Source: an uncultured Mycoplasmatales bacterium
GTDB lineage: Bacteria; Bacillota_I; Bacilli_A; UBA3375
Assembly: GCA_937936465.1 (NCBI GenBank)
Contig: CALDDH010000022.1
Coordinates: 1-52,155, forward strand
Direction of reading: 5' to 3'
DNA: 52,155 nucleotides
A program made the position numbers and the translations under genes. The notes beneath the pieces were generated by a model, which was not told where the DNA came from, made no database searches, and saw only the letters and a program-made list of their open reading frames with translations. This document shows positions 26,516-36,376 of the stretch, piece by piece (within the stretch, counting starts at the first letter, position 1; every line of letters begins with the position of its first letter).

Positions 26516-26551
26516 CAATTAAACATGAAGAAGACAAAAATAAGGAGAAAA

Positions 26552-27655
26552 ATGGATATAACAAAAAGAAAAAAGAAAAAAAGGAAAGTTGATATAGTAG
26601 AGAAATCAATAGAATCAACAAATAAAGAAGAATTAAAGTTATTCGAAAAAGAAAAAATTATTAAAAGTGATGAATCATTTGATGTTTTAAAATTGAATCA
26701 AATACCATCATTTTTTGAAATTAAAGCAGATGGGCTTGAAGAAGTAAGGTATGATGGAGGAGAAAAATTAATCTTAGAATTTAATCTAAATAAAATAACA
26801 ATTCATTTAAATCAAAATGAGGTAATAGAGATTAATAATTTGCTTGAAAGAATGAGGATGTCTTCTGAATTTAATCAGCAAAATCCAAAGTTAGAAAAAG
26901 ATTTCTTAATTAAAGATGAAAAAATTAAATTAAGAGTAGCAATGATAAATGAAGAAGTTGGTAAAACAAAAAATCCTCAATTCACAATTAGAAAAAATTT
27001 AGATCAATTATTAACGGAAAATCAGTTTAATAATTTATTTCAAAGAAAAAGTGAAAAAAAAGTTGGTTCAGATGTAGTTAAAAATATATTTGAAGATAAT
27101 CCAACGATAATCATTAGTGGTGAAACAGGAAGTGGTAAAACAGAAATTCAAAAATATTTAGTGAAATTAATTGATGATTATTTTTCAATTGTTTCAATTG
27201 CAGATACAAATGATACTAACTTAAAATCATTATTTCCAAGTAAAGATATTTCAGAATTTTTCACTTCCAAATATTTTTCAATGAATGATGGATTATCGAT
27301 AGCGTTAAGGTATAACCCATCATTTATTTTTATTTCTGAAATTAGAAAAAAAGAAATAACTAATTTTTACGAAGCTATTTCAACTGGACACAAGACAATT
27401 ACAACAGTTCATGCAAATAATGCATTTCAAACAATTGATAGATTAACAAATTTATATAATAAGCATAATAGTTCAACATCTATTACTAAAGAAGAAATGC
27501 AGAACAATATTGACTACATAATTCATGTGAAAATAAAATATGTAAAAAATGAAAAAACTGGTAAATTTGAAAAAGTAAGATACATTGATAAAATTTTGAA
27601 AAATACTGGAGATCAAAAATTAGGTACATTTTATGAAAATAAGGAGAGTGTATGA
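26552..27655 (+). CDS. CpaF/VirB11-family secretion ATPase
   Basis: The 367-aa cytoplasmic hexameric ATPase belongs to the type II/IV secretion superfamily. Walker A is IISGETGSGKTE (GETGSGKT at 190-197), the Asp box is SIADTNDTN, and the His box is GHKTITTVHANNAFQTIDRL. The start at 26552 follows ATAAGGAGAAAA; the ATG at 26525 is not preceded by an RBS. With the two TadB/TadC-like proteins directly downstream it forms a Tad-like motor that could power pilus assembly for conjugation. Its stop overlaps the next start (ATGA). Confidence 0.85.
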   Translation: MDITKRKKKKRKVDIVEKSIESTNKEELKLFEKEKIIKSDESFDVLKLNQIPSFFEIKADGLEEVRYDGGEKLILEFNLNKITIHLNQNEVIEINNLLERMRMSSEFNQQNPKLEKDFLIKDEKIKLRVAMINEEVGKTKNPQFTIRKNLDQLLTENQFNNLFQRKSEKKVGSDVVKNIFEDNPTIIISGETGSGKTEIQKYLVKLIDDYFSIVSIADTNDTNLKSLFPSKDISEFFTSKYFSMNDGLSIALRYNPSFIFISEIRKKEITNFYEAISTGHKTITTVHANNAFQTIDRLTNLYNKHNSSTSITKEEMQNNIDYIIHVKIKYVKNEKTGKFEKVRYIDKILKNTGDQKLGTFYENKESV

Positions 27656-28440
27656 AAAAAGAAGATAATAGTTATATAAAAAAAACAAAAGAATTATTTT
27701 TTGTAATTTCTAAAGATATTATTAAGAGTATATTAATTATGCTTGTATTAATATTCATTTATTATATGCTTTTTAAGGAGTTTACACTTTTCAGTATAAT
27801 CTTTATTTTCATCTGTTGGCTAACAATTTTATATAATTCTATATATTCAATTCATGTTATAGATAACAAAATATATAAAAATAAAAACACTGTAGATTTT
27901 TTAAATAAAATTACATACAATACTAATTTTTATACAACAGAATATCAAATAATAGAATCAAGTTTAAATAATACAAAAAGAGGTAAATATAAAACAGAAT
28001 TTGAATCAAAGTATAGAAAATCAATTGAATTAGAAACTTTATCAAAGGATGAAAGGTTTAATGATTACAAAAAATTGAATAAAAATATTTTTTATCAAAT
28101 GTTTTTTGATTTATTTTATTTAATAATTTATGAAGGAAAAGGTGAAAAAAATGAACAAGTAAATGCAATTGAAGAAATATCATCATTATTTGCTAAGGAT
28201 CACTATCAAACTAAAAAATTGTATGAAACTAAATACAATTTTAAAAAACAAGGTTGGGTACAACAATCGATGTTTATTTTTATACTGCTTTTCTTTTCAT
28301 GGGCTACGGATAGTGTATGGTTAATGATCATTGATAATCCATTTGGAAAGTTAAGTATATATATTTTGATAATCGGATTCTTAATATTAGACACAATTGG
28401 TAGCTTTAAATTTAGAAAAACTGAAAGGATTGTGAAATAA
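27652..28440 (+). CDS. TadB-like (T2SSF-type) inner-membrane platform protein
   Basis: The 262-aa product has two N-terminal helices (about 24-40 and 44-62), a cytoplasmic helical domain and two C-terminal helices (about 202-222 and 228-248). This is the layout of one type II secretion F domain. It starts within the stop of the CpaF-like gene and its stop overlaps the next gene. The primary sequence is too diverged for a motif match, so the call rests on topology and its place behind the ATPase. Confidence 0.6.
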   Translation: MKKEDNSYIKKTKELFFVISKDIIKSILIMLVLIFIYYMLFKEFTLFSIIFIFICWLTILYNSIYSIHVIDNKIYKNKNTVDFLNKITYNTNFYTTEYQIIESSLNNTKRGKYKTEFESKYRKSIELETLSKDERFNDYKKLNKNIFYQMFFDLFYLIIYEGKGEKNEQVNAIEEISSLFAKDHYQTKKLYETKYNFKKQGWVQQSMFIFILLFFSWATDSVWLMIIDNPFGKLSIYILIIGFLILDTIGSFKFRKTERIVK

Positions 28441-29117
28441 TGAAAAACTATCTATATTTAATCAAATTATATGATAATGAGAAAAATACTAAACATATCA
28501 TTAAAAGTATAATTTTTGGAATTATTGGATTTATAGCAATGCTACTAATAACACTTTCATTTTTAAACTTAATTTTAAGTTTAATTATTTCTTTAATAGC
28601 ATTAATATATTTCATTACATATGATTATCAAAAAATGAAGAAGAAATACAAGGTCGAGAAGAACCAACAAATAATGGCTTTTCCAATATTTTGTTTGATT
28701 TATCTAGCGAATTCTAAAACAAATAATAATGTCTTAGATGCAATTGGAAATTCAATTGTATTTATTAATAATAAATTATTAAAAGAAAAATTAATCAATT
28801 TAAAAAACAATTCACTTGAACACCCAGAGAAATTTAAATCATATTTAGATGATATTGCTTATGATTTAGATGATGAATTAGTTTACTCATTTAATTCATT
28901 TGTACTGATGACAAAAAATATTGGTGTTGATCAAGCAAATACAATATTTTTTAAACAAGAAATAATGAAACAATATGAGCAAGATACAATGAAAAGGTTA
29001 ATATCATTAGCAAGACCTGTTAGATTATATTCTAAGTATAATACATTTTTATTTATGCTTTGGTTTATATTCTTCATAATGTTAATGTTTATAATTACGC
29101 TTAGTAATGTTAATTAA
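28440..29117 (+). CDS. TadC-like (T2SSF-type) inner-membrane platform protein
   Basis: The 225-aa product has two N-terminal helices (about 21-40 and 42-60), a cytoplasmic domain with typical F-domain features (MAFPIFCLIYLANSKTNNNVLDAI, then GVDQANTIFFKQEI), and a C-terminal helix (about 200-222). It pairs with the preceding TadB-like protein. Ends at a terminator-like hairpin (29117-29143). Confidence 0.6.
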   Translation: MKNYLYLIKLYDNEKNTKHIIKSIIFGIIGFIAMLLITLSFLNLILSLIISLIALIYFITYDYQKMKKKYKVEKNQQIMAFPIFCLIYLANSKTNNNVLDAIGNSIVFINNKLLKEKLINLKNNSLEHPEKFKSYLDDIAYDLDDELVYSFNSFVLMTKNIGVDQANTIFFKQEIMKQYEQDTMKRLISLARPVRLYSKYNTFLFMLWFIFFIMLMFIITLSNVN

Positions 29118-29148
29118 GAAAGTGCAAAAATTGTACTTTCTTTTTTTA
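29117..29148 (+). terminator. Element hairpin 6 with T tail
   Basis: AAGAAAGTGCAA (29117-29128) pairs with TTGTACTTTCTT (29132-29143) with one G-T pair, then T run. Confidence 0.75.
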
Positions 29149-29167
29149 ATATAAAGAAAGGAGATAG

Positions 29168-29485
29168 ATGAATGACATTGTTGGTAGTGCAGTTACTACA
29201 TTAGTAATTGCTGTATGTATAGTAATAATATTTGATCTGTTATTTTTAATAATTGGAACGACACAATTTTTAGTAGTTAAGCAAGCAACAGATCGAGGTA
29301 TTAAAGAACAAAGTGAAATTATTAGTAGTCAAGCTGGAGTAGAGGTGAGTGATCTTACTCAAACTGATGAGGCAACAACATATCACTTGAGAAAAGATAT
29401 TAATTTAATTGTATTAGATAAAATAATAACAGGTGATAATTTAATAACACTTGAACAAGATTATAGAGTAGAAGTGGGGGGCTAA
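29168..29485 (+). CDS. TadE-like / pilin-like single-pass protein
   Basis: The 105-aa product has an N-terminal membrane helix (about 9-34) followed by FLVVKQATDRGIKEQS and a small extracytoplasmic domain. This resembles TadE-type pseudopilins, which have a long N-terminal helix then a short globular part, and it fits directly behind the TadA/B/C-like genes. No prepilin peptidase gene is visible in the window, so processing is unclear. Confidence 0.5.
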   Translation: MNDIVGSAVTTLVIAVCIVIIFDLLFLIIGTTQFLVVKQATDRGIKEQSEIISSQAGVEVSDLTQTDEATTYHLRKDINLIVLDKIITGDNLITLEQDYRVEVGG

Positions 29486-30937
29486 ATGTTTGATGGATTT
29501 TGGGATTCATTTCATTATCTCCTTTGGTTATTTGGAACTTCTATTATAGTCGTTATAAATGAGATGTATGAAGCATTAATGTATTTACCAAATCATTTAA
29601 GTGATTTTTTAAATTCATCAGTAATCGATAATGCCTACAATAACTTTATGGAATTAGCTCTAGTGCTTTTTGTCTTTTTAATAGTATTTCAAGTGATTTT
29701 AAAGTTTATGAAATTTGAAGATATTGCATCAGTATTAAAAAACATTATTTTTATAGGAATTATTATAGCAGCATTATCTACAATTTTTGTCTTTGGAGAA
29801 AAACTAACTGTAGCATTAGTTAATGATGCAGATAATTTTTTTACAGAGGAAGGAGAAGATCAAGAGTTTGGAGTTGTCTTAGCAAATTCATTTATATCAT
29901 TTAATAGAAATGATGAAGATATACCAGAAAGTGAATTTTCTAATTATTCATCTAATCCTTTTAAAGATTGGCATGATGTTTATGATCCAGAAATAATAAA
30001 TGCCAGGTATAGAGATGAGACTGGAGATGATAACCATTATGTGTATCATTATTTTCCAATTGTCATTATGCTCGGATTATGCCTTGCAATTATGATTTTA
30101 CTATTTCTGACAGGAATCAAACTATATATAGCAATAGCCAATTTATTGATTTATAAAATGTTTGCTCCTATTTTAACCGTATTTAAAGGAACACTTGATA
30201 ATTCATTTAAGATGTATTTTACAAACTTATTTATTGCTTTCTTATCAATCTTTTTACAAGTGCTTATGATATACTTTTCAGCAACAATAATGACACTTGG
30301 ATTAACGATTGTTGATGATGGTACTCAAATGGTTGAATCTGTCTTTTTATACTATATTATAATTTTTGCTTCACTAATAATTATGTATGATGGTCCTAGG
30401 GCAATTCAAGATATTTTTGGAATTGATGTTGGACTTGAGGGTGTTGTGGCAAAATATTCATTTTTAAAAGCAGGTGCAAATACAGCCCAAGCAATTGGTG
30501 GTGCATTTGATAATGCAGATAAAGGTGTTGGACTTGCATTAGGTAAAGGAAAGGAATCAGGATTAGAAACAAGTGATGATATAAGTAAAGAGAGTTCAGG
30601 AGATGATAAAACTGATGTTGGTAAAGAAAGTGCAGGAGATGAAAGTTTAGAAATTAATAATGAACAAGATGATAAAGAATCAACAATAACTAATGGTTCT
30701 AATGATATGGATAAAAAAACAGATGATGATATGTCTAAAGATGATAATAATCCAAATCAAACAAATGAAACTGATAAAAAACCAATAGATGTAAGTGCAA
30801 ATATTAATAATAGTGCAAATAATTTTGATGATCAAACAATAAACAAAGAAGTAGAAATGGTAAAAGAAGATAATTCAATCCATCATCAAAATATAAATAA
30901 TTTAAATGACAGATCAATGAAAGGAAGAGATGAATAA
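29486..30937 (+). CDS. VirB6/TrbL-like polytopic channel protein
   Basis: The 483-aa product has about seven membrane helices between 10 and 320 (clusters near 55-75, 85-105, 190-215, 220-235, 248-285, 290-312), one large extracytoplasmic acidic loop (about 115-185) and a 130-aa disordered, Asp/Asn/Lys-rich cytoplasmic tail. This is the usual architecture of the VirB6/TrbL channel component in Gram-positive T4SS. It starts one base after the previous stop and overlaps the next gene by 8 bp. Call based on architecture and synteny with VirB4. Confidence 0.65.
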   Translation: MFDGFWDSFHYLLWLFGTSIIVVINEMYEALMYLPNHLSDFLNSSVIDNAYNNFMELALVLFVFLIVFQVILKFMKFEDIASVLKNIIFIGIIIAALSTIFVFGEKLTVALVNDADNFFTEEGEDQEFGVVLANSFISFNRNDEDIPESEFSNYSSNPFKDWHDVYDPEIINARYRDETGDDNHYVYHYFPIVIMLGLCLAIMILLFLTGIKLYIAIANLLIYKMFAPILTVFKGTLDNSFKMYFTNLFIAFLSIFLQVLMIYFSATIMTLGLTIVDDGTQMVESVFLYYIIIFASLIIMYDGPRAIQDIFGIDVGLEGVVAKYSFLKAGANTAQAIGGAFDNADKGVGLALGKGKESGLETSDDISKESSGDDKTDVGKESAGDESLEINNEQDDKESTITNGSNDMDKKTDDDMSKDDNNPNQTNETDKKPIDVSANINNSANNFDDQTINKEVEMVKEDNSIHHQNINNLNDRSMKGRDE

Positions 30938-31286
30938 ATTAATATGGGGTGTAATAGTTTTTATTGTTTTTATAATAATTACAATATTAAGTATGAAATA
31001 TTTAAATACAAGTACAATAGCAACAGATCATAACAATTCTTTGTATGAAACTGAGGATGTAGTAGTTAATACATATGAAAATGGAGAAAACAGATTAAAA
31101 CAAAATAAACAGAATGAATATAATGAGTTACAATTAATCCAAAATATCTTAGTTAATACTAATTTGGATTATGATAAAAAAATTAAAATCAAAACAAATA
31201 GTAATACAATACTAATTGATTTAGAAGATAAAAATGTAACTAATAAATATAAAGTAAAGATTAATAACATTCAAGAAAATCAATGA
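30930..31286 (+). CDS. Small membrane-anchored protein of the transfer operon
   Basis: The 118-aa product has an N-terminal helix (about 5-24), then an extracytoplasmic hydrophilic domain (ENGENRLKQNKQNEYNELQL). It overlaps the VirB6-like gene and ends before hairpin 7. Similar in layout to VirB8-like or lipoprotein accessory subunits but too short to assign. Confidence 0.5.
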   Translation: MNKLIWGVIVFIVFIIITILSMKYLNTSTIATDHNNSLYETEDVVVNTYENGENRLKQNKQNEYNELQLIQNILVNTNLDYDKKIKIKTNSNTILIDLEDKNVTNKYKVKINNIQENQ

Positions 31287-31307
31287 TTATTAATTATTTA
31301 ATTAATG

Positions 31308-31337
31308 GGAAAGTGCAATATGCATTTTCTTTTTTTA
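31308..31337 (+). terminator. Element hairpin 7 with T tail
   Basis: GGAAAGTGCA (31308-31317) pairs with TGCATTTTCT (31321-31330) with two G-T pairs, then TTTTTT. Confidence 0.65.
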
Positions 31338-31359
31338 TATAAAAAGAAGGGACAATAAA

Positions 31360-34017
31360 ATGGTCAATATACCTAAAGAATTAAATCCTAAATCTAAAAT
31401 AAGTATCTTTGAAATAAAATCTTTAGGATACTTAATAGTTTTCTTAGGAACTATATTTGGATTGATAATGCTTTTAAATATAACACAAGGAATAGTTTTT
31501 AAACTAATAATATTTTCAACTTCAGTTGGAATTATGTTTTTGTTTTCATCAAAGAAATATGGTAATACATTCTTATTATTAAAAAATTCATTTTTTTACC
31601 AAATTAATAAAAAGAATAAAAGTAATTATTTAGTTGATAATACAAAAAAGAAAAAAACTAAAGTTAATGTTAATGGAAAGATAAAATATAAAAATAAAGT
31701 AGTTATGAAAAAAAACAGTGAATTAGAAGAAGATTTATTAAAGCAATATAATATTAATGATATTGATTTTAAAGATAATATTATTACAACAGATAGTAAA
31801 AAAATTACTTTTTTAGAAGTTAAAATTAAAAATTTACCATACTACTTAAGTTTAGATGAACAAGAAAATACAATTAAAGATTTTCACGATCTATTGAAAG
31901 TTGAAGCAAAGGGAAGTCTATTTTCAATCAATGAACAATATGATTTTACAAAAGAAATTAATGATTTAGATCAAAGGAAAATTGATAATAAATTATACAA
32001 AGATTTTTTAGATTTAAAGAAATGGCAATTTAAAAATGCAGAAAAATTCTTTAAGATAAAGTACTTTTTAGAAGTAGGTGGAGATGATTTAAAACAACTT
32101 GAAACCAATATCATGAAATATCGTGGTATGAGTTTTGAGGTTGGTAAAGTAAATGATTATGACTTTAAGAAAATAATAGATGATCGATATTTAAAACAAA
32201 TAAAAAATGAAGTATATGAAGATTATCAATATAATCCAATTAGTAAAAAATATATTTCATATTTAAATTTAACTGAATTCGAATCATTACAAAAACCATA
32301 TTTTCTCGATGCATTATTTAATACTAATTATGATATTAATATAAATTTTAAAGAAGTAAAAAACTTTAAAAAAACTTTTGATTCAGCAACAGCTGAAATT
32401 TTATCAAGAAAGAAATATGATAAAAGAAGAACTACTAAAATTGAAATAAATAATTCACTTAATTTTATTGATACTTTAAATAAAGAAATTATTAATGGGA
32501 ATCAAAGGTTATTAAGATTTGAGATGATTATTAGAATTGATGAAAATTCTTTAGAAAAATTAAAAGCCAAGAAAGAATTAATTCAATCTAAATATAAAAA
32601 TAATGGATATTTAAGTTATGGTTATTATAACCAAAAAAAACATTCATTTAATTATAATAAATTAGTATTTGAACATAGTGTTAAAAGTGGTTATACTGTC
32701 TCTTCTAAATCACTTAGCTATGGATATCCATTTGATTTTGTTGAGTTTGCACAAGCAGGTGGACAAATCAAAAACATTAATAAAAATACATTATTAAAAC
32801 TTAATTTTTATTCATCTGAAACAAAAAATGAACATCAAGATGGAAGTGGTAGTTATGATAAGATATTTATTGGTGTAAAAGGTTCAGGTAAATCTTCAGC
32901 TTTAAAAGAAGATGCCTTAGAAGAATTAATTTTAAAAAATGCAAATGTTTTATTAATTGACTTTGATAAAGAGACACAAAAATTAATTGATAAATTTGAA
33001 GGTGAATATTTAAGAATTGGACAAATAAATATTAATCCTTTAAGGATAATATATAATTTTTCAAATACAAATAATTTATCAGATCATTTTAATTTTATAT
33101 TAATATTTTTAAATAAAATATATTTATTAAATGAACAAGAAAAAATTATTATTAAAGAAGAATTAAAAGATTTATATGATAAGTGGGATATTAATGAAGA
33201 TACAATATATAAACAAAAAAAATATCCAACATTTGAGCAGTTTTATGAATACTTAAAAGAGAGTATTATTATTAAAGAGAAAAGCGATGACAAAGATTTC
33301 CAACAAGTTGTTGGAAAAATAAAAGATTTTGTATTTTCTTACCCATACTTTTCAAAATTTGATGAAAAATTTAAAGTTGATAATTCACTTACATCATTTG
33401 GTTTTGATCAAATTAAAGATGATGAAAAAATATTGAATGCATCATTGATGATCGTTATGAGATACATCAACTTTAGAATGCGATTTAATAAAGTAGATGA
33501 TACCTCTTTTATAGGAGATGAAAATAAATTAAAAGAATATATTAATGAATATGTATGTGTAAATAAATTAAAGGTTAGTGAAGAATTTAATAATTTAAAT
33601 TTAAAACAAAAATTAATATATATAAATAAAAACAAAAGGTTTTTCCGAATAATAATTGATGAGGCTCATAGGTTGTTTAAAAATGATGAAGCAGTTAAAA
33701 TGATAGATCCTTTAGTTCGTGATAGTCGTAAATACTATTCAGGACTGACATTTGCAGATCATTCAATTGAGTTGCTACTGAATATATCATCAACAAGTTC
33801 AGTTATATTTCAAATAATACCTTATAAAATATTTTTAAAAACAGATACAACACAAGTTGATATTTTGAAAAAGGAAATCAAATTATCAGAACATCAAATC
33901 AAAAAATTAGTAAGAGTTGGAAATGGGCAAGGTCTTATACATATGAATGGTAAAACATTTGAATATCATTCTCCTTTAAATCCAAGGATGATTGAAATAT
34001 TTGATGGTGGAGAGTAG
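31360..34017 (+). CDS. VirB4-family conjugation ATPase
   Basis: The 885-aa ATPase energises the type IV secretion channel. Two N-terminal helices (about 25-65) tether it to the membrane, as in Gram-positive TraE/ConE types. Walker A is IGVKGSGKSS (about 504-513), an LLIDFDKETQ strand follows (about 530), and Walker B is IIIDEAHRLF (about 763-772). Near the end are VRDSRKYYSGLTFADHS and the arginine finger region. It is the hallmark gene showing that this is a self-transfer element. The stop is five bases before the hydrolase start. Confidence 0.92.
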   Translation: MVNIPKELNPKSKISIFEIKSLGYLIVFLGTIFGLIMLLNITQGIVFKLIIFSTSVGIMFLFSSKKYGNTFLLLKNSFFYQINKKNKSNYLVDNTKKKKTKVNVNGKIKYKNKVVMKKNSELEEDLLKQYNINDIDFKDNIITTDSKKITFLEVKIKNLPYYLSLDEQENTIKDFHDLLKVEAKGSLFSINEQYDFTKEINDLDQRKIDNKLYKDFLDLKKWQFKNAEKFFKIKYFLEVGGDDLKQLETNIMKYRGMSFEVGKVNDYDFKKIIDDRYLKQIKNEVYEDYQYNPISKKYISYLNLTEFESLQKPYFLDALFNTNYDININFKEVKNFKKTFDSATAEILSRKKYDKRRTTKIEINNSLNFIDTLNKEIINGNQRLLRFEMIIRIDENSLEKLKAKKELIQSKYKNNGYLSYGYYNQKKHSFNYNKLVFEHSVKSGYTVSSKSLSYGYPFDFVEFAQAGGQIKNINKNTLLKLNFYSSETKNEHQDGSGSYDKIFIGVKGSGKSSALKEDALEELILKNANVLLIDFDKETQKLIDKFEGEYLRIGQININPLRIIYNFSNTNNLSDHFNFILIFLNKIYLLNEQEKIIIKEELKDLYDKWDINEDTIYKQKKYPTFEQFYEYLKESIIIKEKSDDKDFQQVVGKIKDFVFSYPYFSKFDEKFKVDNSLTSFGFDQIKDDEKILNASLMIVMRYINFRMRFNKVDDTSFIGDENKLKEYINEYVCVNKLKVSEEFNNLNLKQKLIYINKNKRFFRIIIDEAHRLFKNDEAVKMIDPLVRDSRKYYSGLTFADHSIELLLNISSTSSVIFQIIPYKIFLKTDTTQVDILKKEIKLSEHQIKKLVRVGNGQGLIHMNGKTFEYHSPLNPRMIEIFDGGE

Positions 34018-34022
34018 AGAGG

Positions 34023-35252
34023 ATGAAAGAATTAATTAAAGGAAAAGTAAAATATAAAGTACTTACACTAGTTATTTCAAACATATGGATTATAGTCATT
34101 TTCTTGGGGTGCTTGCTTATTTTTGGAGTAGTATATGGTTTTATATCATATCCTGGTATGATTGCTATGCAAACAAATGAAGATGAAATATATATGAATA
34201 AAGAATACCAAGAAAACTTAGAAGAAATACAGACTGATGTTGATAAGCATTATTCAGTGATGATGCCTATATCATATATATTTGCTACAGATACTGTAGA
34301 AAGAGATAATGATTTTAGTAAAATTCCTCGCATTTACATTGATTATAAAGATATGAAACCATTTATTGATGGAGACCATTATATAAGTTATGATCAAATA
34401 GATAGTGTTTTTAAAGAATTAAATTATAATGAAGATGAAATTGCAATGTGGTCAAGTAGTTATAAATTATACACATCGTTGTACTCAGAGGGAGTAGGTG
34501 GCTCAGGAGGGCTTGGGTATCCAATTAATGAACCTTACCAAATAACAGCTGGATTTAATTCCAATGACTCGGTTCATGATGGATCGCATACAGGAATTGA
34601 CTTTGTGTCAATCAGTGAAGATTGGACAGTCCATTCTGCAAATGATGGAAAAGTTATAAGTACTTATAATTCTTGTGATCCATTTGGAGGATCGCTTGGT
34701 GATATGTGTGGAGGAGGATATGGAAATAATATTGTCATTCAACACCAAGATGGTGATTTTAAATACTATACACTTTATGGACACTTAGCACAAGTTAATG
34801 TTCAAGTTGGTGATCAAATTAAGAGAGGTGATAATATTGCAATAGCAGGTAATAGTGGAAATACTACAGGAAGACATTTACACTTTGAATTGCGGACACC
34901 AGAAAATAATTCCAGTAGTGCAATCGATCCAACGCCTTACTTCAATACATTAATAGTTGAAGATGAGGACAAAAAGAAACAAATGAACCAAGCTGGAATT
35001 GATGAAGAAGATTATGGTTATGTTGACTATATAATCGATCATGAATCTTCCTGGGATTATCAAGCAACTAATCCTAGCAGTGGAGCATATGGTTATTGTC
35101 AGGCATTGCCTCCTGAGAAAATGAATTCAATTGCGACAGATTGGAAAACTAATCCACAAACTCAACTTAAATGGTGTGATCAATATGCAAGAGAGCGGTA
35201 TGGAACATGGGAAGATGCTTACAATTTTTGGTATACAAACCATTGGTGGTAA
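34023..35252 (+). CDS. Bifunctional cell-wall hydrolase: M23 peptidase plus lytic transglycosylase-like domain (VirB1-like)
   Basis: The 409-aa product has an N-terminal membrane anchor (about 18-42). The M23/LytM endopeptidase domain has HTGIDF (about 189-194), YTLYGHLAQ and RHLHFELR (zinc His, about 284-288). The C-terminal SLT/RPF-like domain has catalytic Glu in IIDHESSWDYQ (about 341) and NPSSGAYGYCQALPPEKM. Such two-domain enzymes (CwlT/TcpG/PrgK type) open the peptidoglycan for the transfer channel. Its presence implies that donors or recipients have a wall, even if the present host lineage were wall-less. Overlaps nothing and follows virB4 by five bases. Confidence 0.88.
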   Translation: MKELIKGKVKYKVLTLVISNIWIIVIFLGCLLIFGVVYGFISYPGMIAMQTNEDEIYMNKEYQENLEEIQTDVDKHYSVMMPISYIFATDTVERDNDFSKIPRIYIDYKDMKPFIDGDHYISYDQIDSVFKELNYNEDEIAMWSSSYKLYTSLYSEGVGGSGGLGYPINEPYQITAGFNSNDSVHDGSHTGIDFVSISEDWTVHSANDGKVISTYNSCDPFGGSLGDMCGGGYGNNIVIQHQDGDFKYYTLYGHLAQVNVQVGDQIKRGDNIAIAGNSGNTTGRHLHFELRTPENNSSSAIDPTPYFNTLIVEDEDKKKQMNQAGIDEEDYGYVDYIIDHESSWDYQATNPSSGAYGYCQALPPEKMNSIATDWKTNPQTQLKWCDQYARERYGTWEDAYNFWYTNHWW

Positions 35253-35314
35253 GTCAGATAAAAATTTAAAAATACCAGGAATAAAAAAATACAATAAATG
35301 GAAAGGAATCTACA

Positions 35315-36352
35315 GTGAAAGTTAAAAGAAGAAATAGAGTTGATGATGATATAACAACAAATAAAAAAACAAAAAAAAGAATTAAATTTAAAGAAGACTG
35401 GGAGATGTATCTTCCTTTATTTCTTGTTAGTTGTATAATCATAATGATTATCTTTGGCTTTTTTCAAAACATATATCTAAGAGAAAAGTATATAAATGAT
35501 GAAAGTCAAAATTACCAAATTATCTCTAATGGTGAAAATATTTTTGCATTTAAAAAAGCCTATAGTGATGAAGGTCAAATTATAATTGAACCATGGGTTC
35601 AAATTAATAATCAAGATCAGCCTACAGATGATGATGTTAAAGAAAAATTGTATTATCAAATGAAATTTGAAGATCAAAATGGTGATCAAACAGATGTTGT
35701 AATGGAAGGTTATTTATCAAATGAAGAGATAGTATTTAATGAAAATTTAATAAGTGATGAAGATTTTATTAGGTTTGATATTTATGAAATTAAAGATGTT
35801 TCAGAATTAAAATATACAACACCAACTTCATATATAAAGATTGATACAGAAATAATTTATGAGAAAATTAACATTAAGAATTTCCTAAAAAACCCAGATG
35901 AATATGATTTAGAAGATAGTCTTAATTACATTAATTTTAATTATTTAAATCATACTAATTTAGATAATTCAACAGATAAGGTTGATGAATTTTTCGATGA
36001 ATATTATAAGATGAACGAGAAAAACCAATTAGAATATTTACAAAACTTAATAATAAATTCAAAAGAAATGATTGAAATTGAAATAAATTTAATTAAAAAA
36101 AGTAACATAACTGATCAAGAAATAAAAAACTTTTTGAGAATCAAAAGTCCATATTCTGAATATATACCAATATCTGAATTACAAGAAAACTATAATGATT
36201 TAATTAAATATAATAATGAATTATTGAATGAAGAGATATATAAATTAGAAAAAGACTTAGAAGAAAAAGGTGTTGATTTAACAGAATATTACTACCAGAA
36301 GACATCAGTTTCACAATATGAACAAATAGATTACCTAAGAGAACTTGAGTAA
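35315..36352 (+). CDS. Membrane-anchored transfer-operon protein, unknown
   Basis: GTG start. The 345-aa product has a basic N-terminus (KVKRRNRVDDD), one membrane helix (about 33-55), an extracytoplasmic beta-rich domain (about 65-170) and a long helical, Asn/Glu/Lys-rich C-terminus (175-345). The type-II topology with an external domain right after the VirB4/hydrolase genes resembles VirB8/TcpC-like bridging proteins, but sequence support is lacking. It is the last gene before the iteron region. Confidence 0.5.
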   Translation: MKVKRRNRVDDDITTNKKTKKRIKFKEDWEMYLPLFLVSCIIIMIIFGFFQNIYLREKYINDESQNYQIISNGENIFAFKKAYSDEGQIIIEPWVQINNQDQPTDDDVKEKLYYQMKFEDQNGDQTDVVMEGYLSNEEIVFNENLISDEDFIRFDIYEIKDVSELKYTTPTSYIKIDTEIIYEKINIKNFLKNPDEYDLEDSLNYINFNYLNHTNLDNSTDKVDEFFDEYYKMNEKNQLEYLQNLIINSKEMIEIEINLIKKSNITDQEIKNFLRIKSPYSEYIPISELQENYNDLIKYNNELLNEEIYKLEKDLEEKGVDLTEYYYQKTSVSQYEQIDYLRELE

Positions 36353-36376
36353 AAACAAGCCTTAATCTTCAATTCT

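Noticed and set aside
35131-35325. 64-codon ORF overlapping the end of the wall hydrolase
   Set aside because: Out-of-frame shadow of the lytic transglycosylase domain, without an RBS or recognisable protein.
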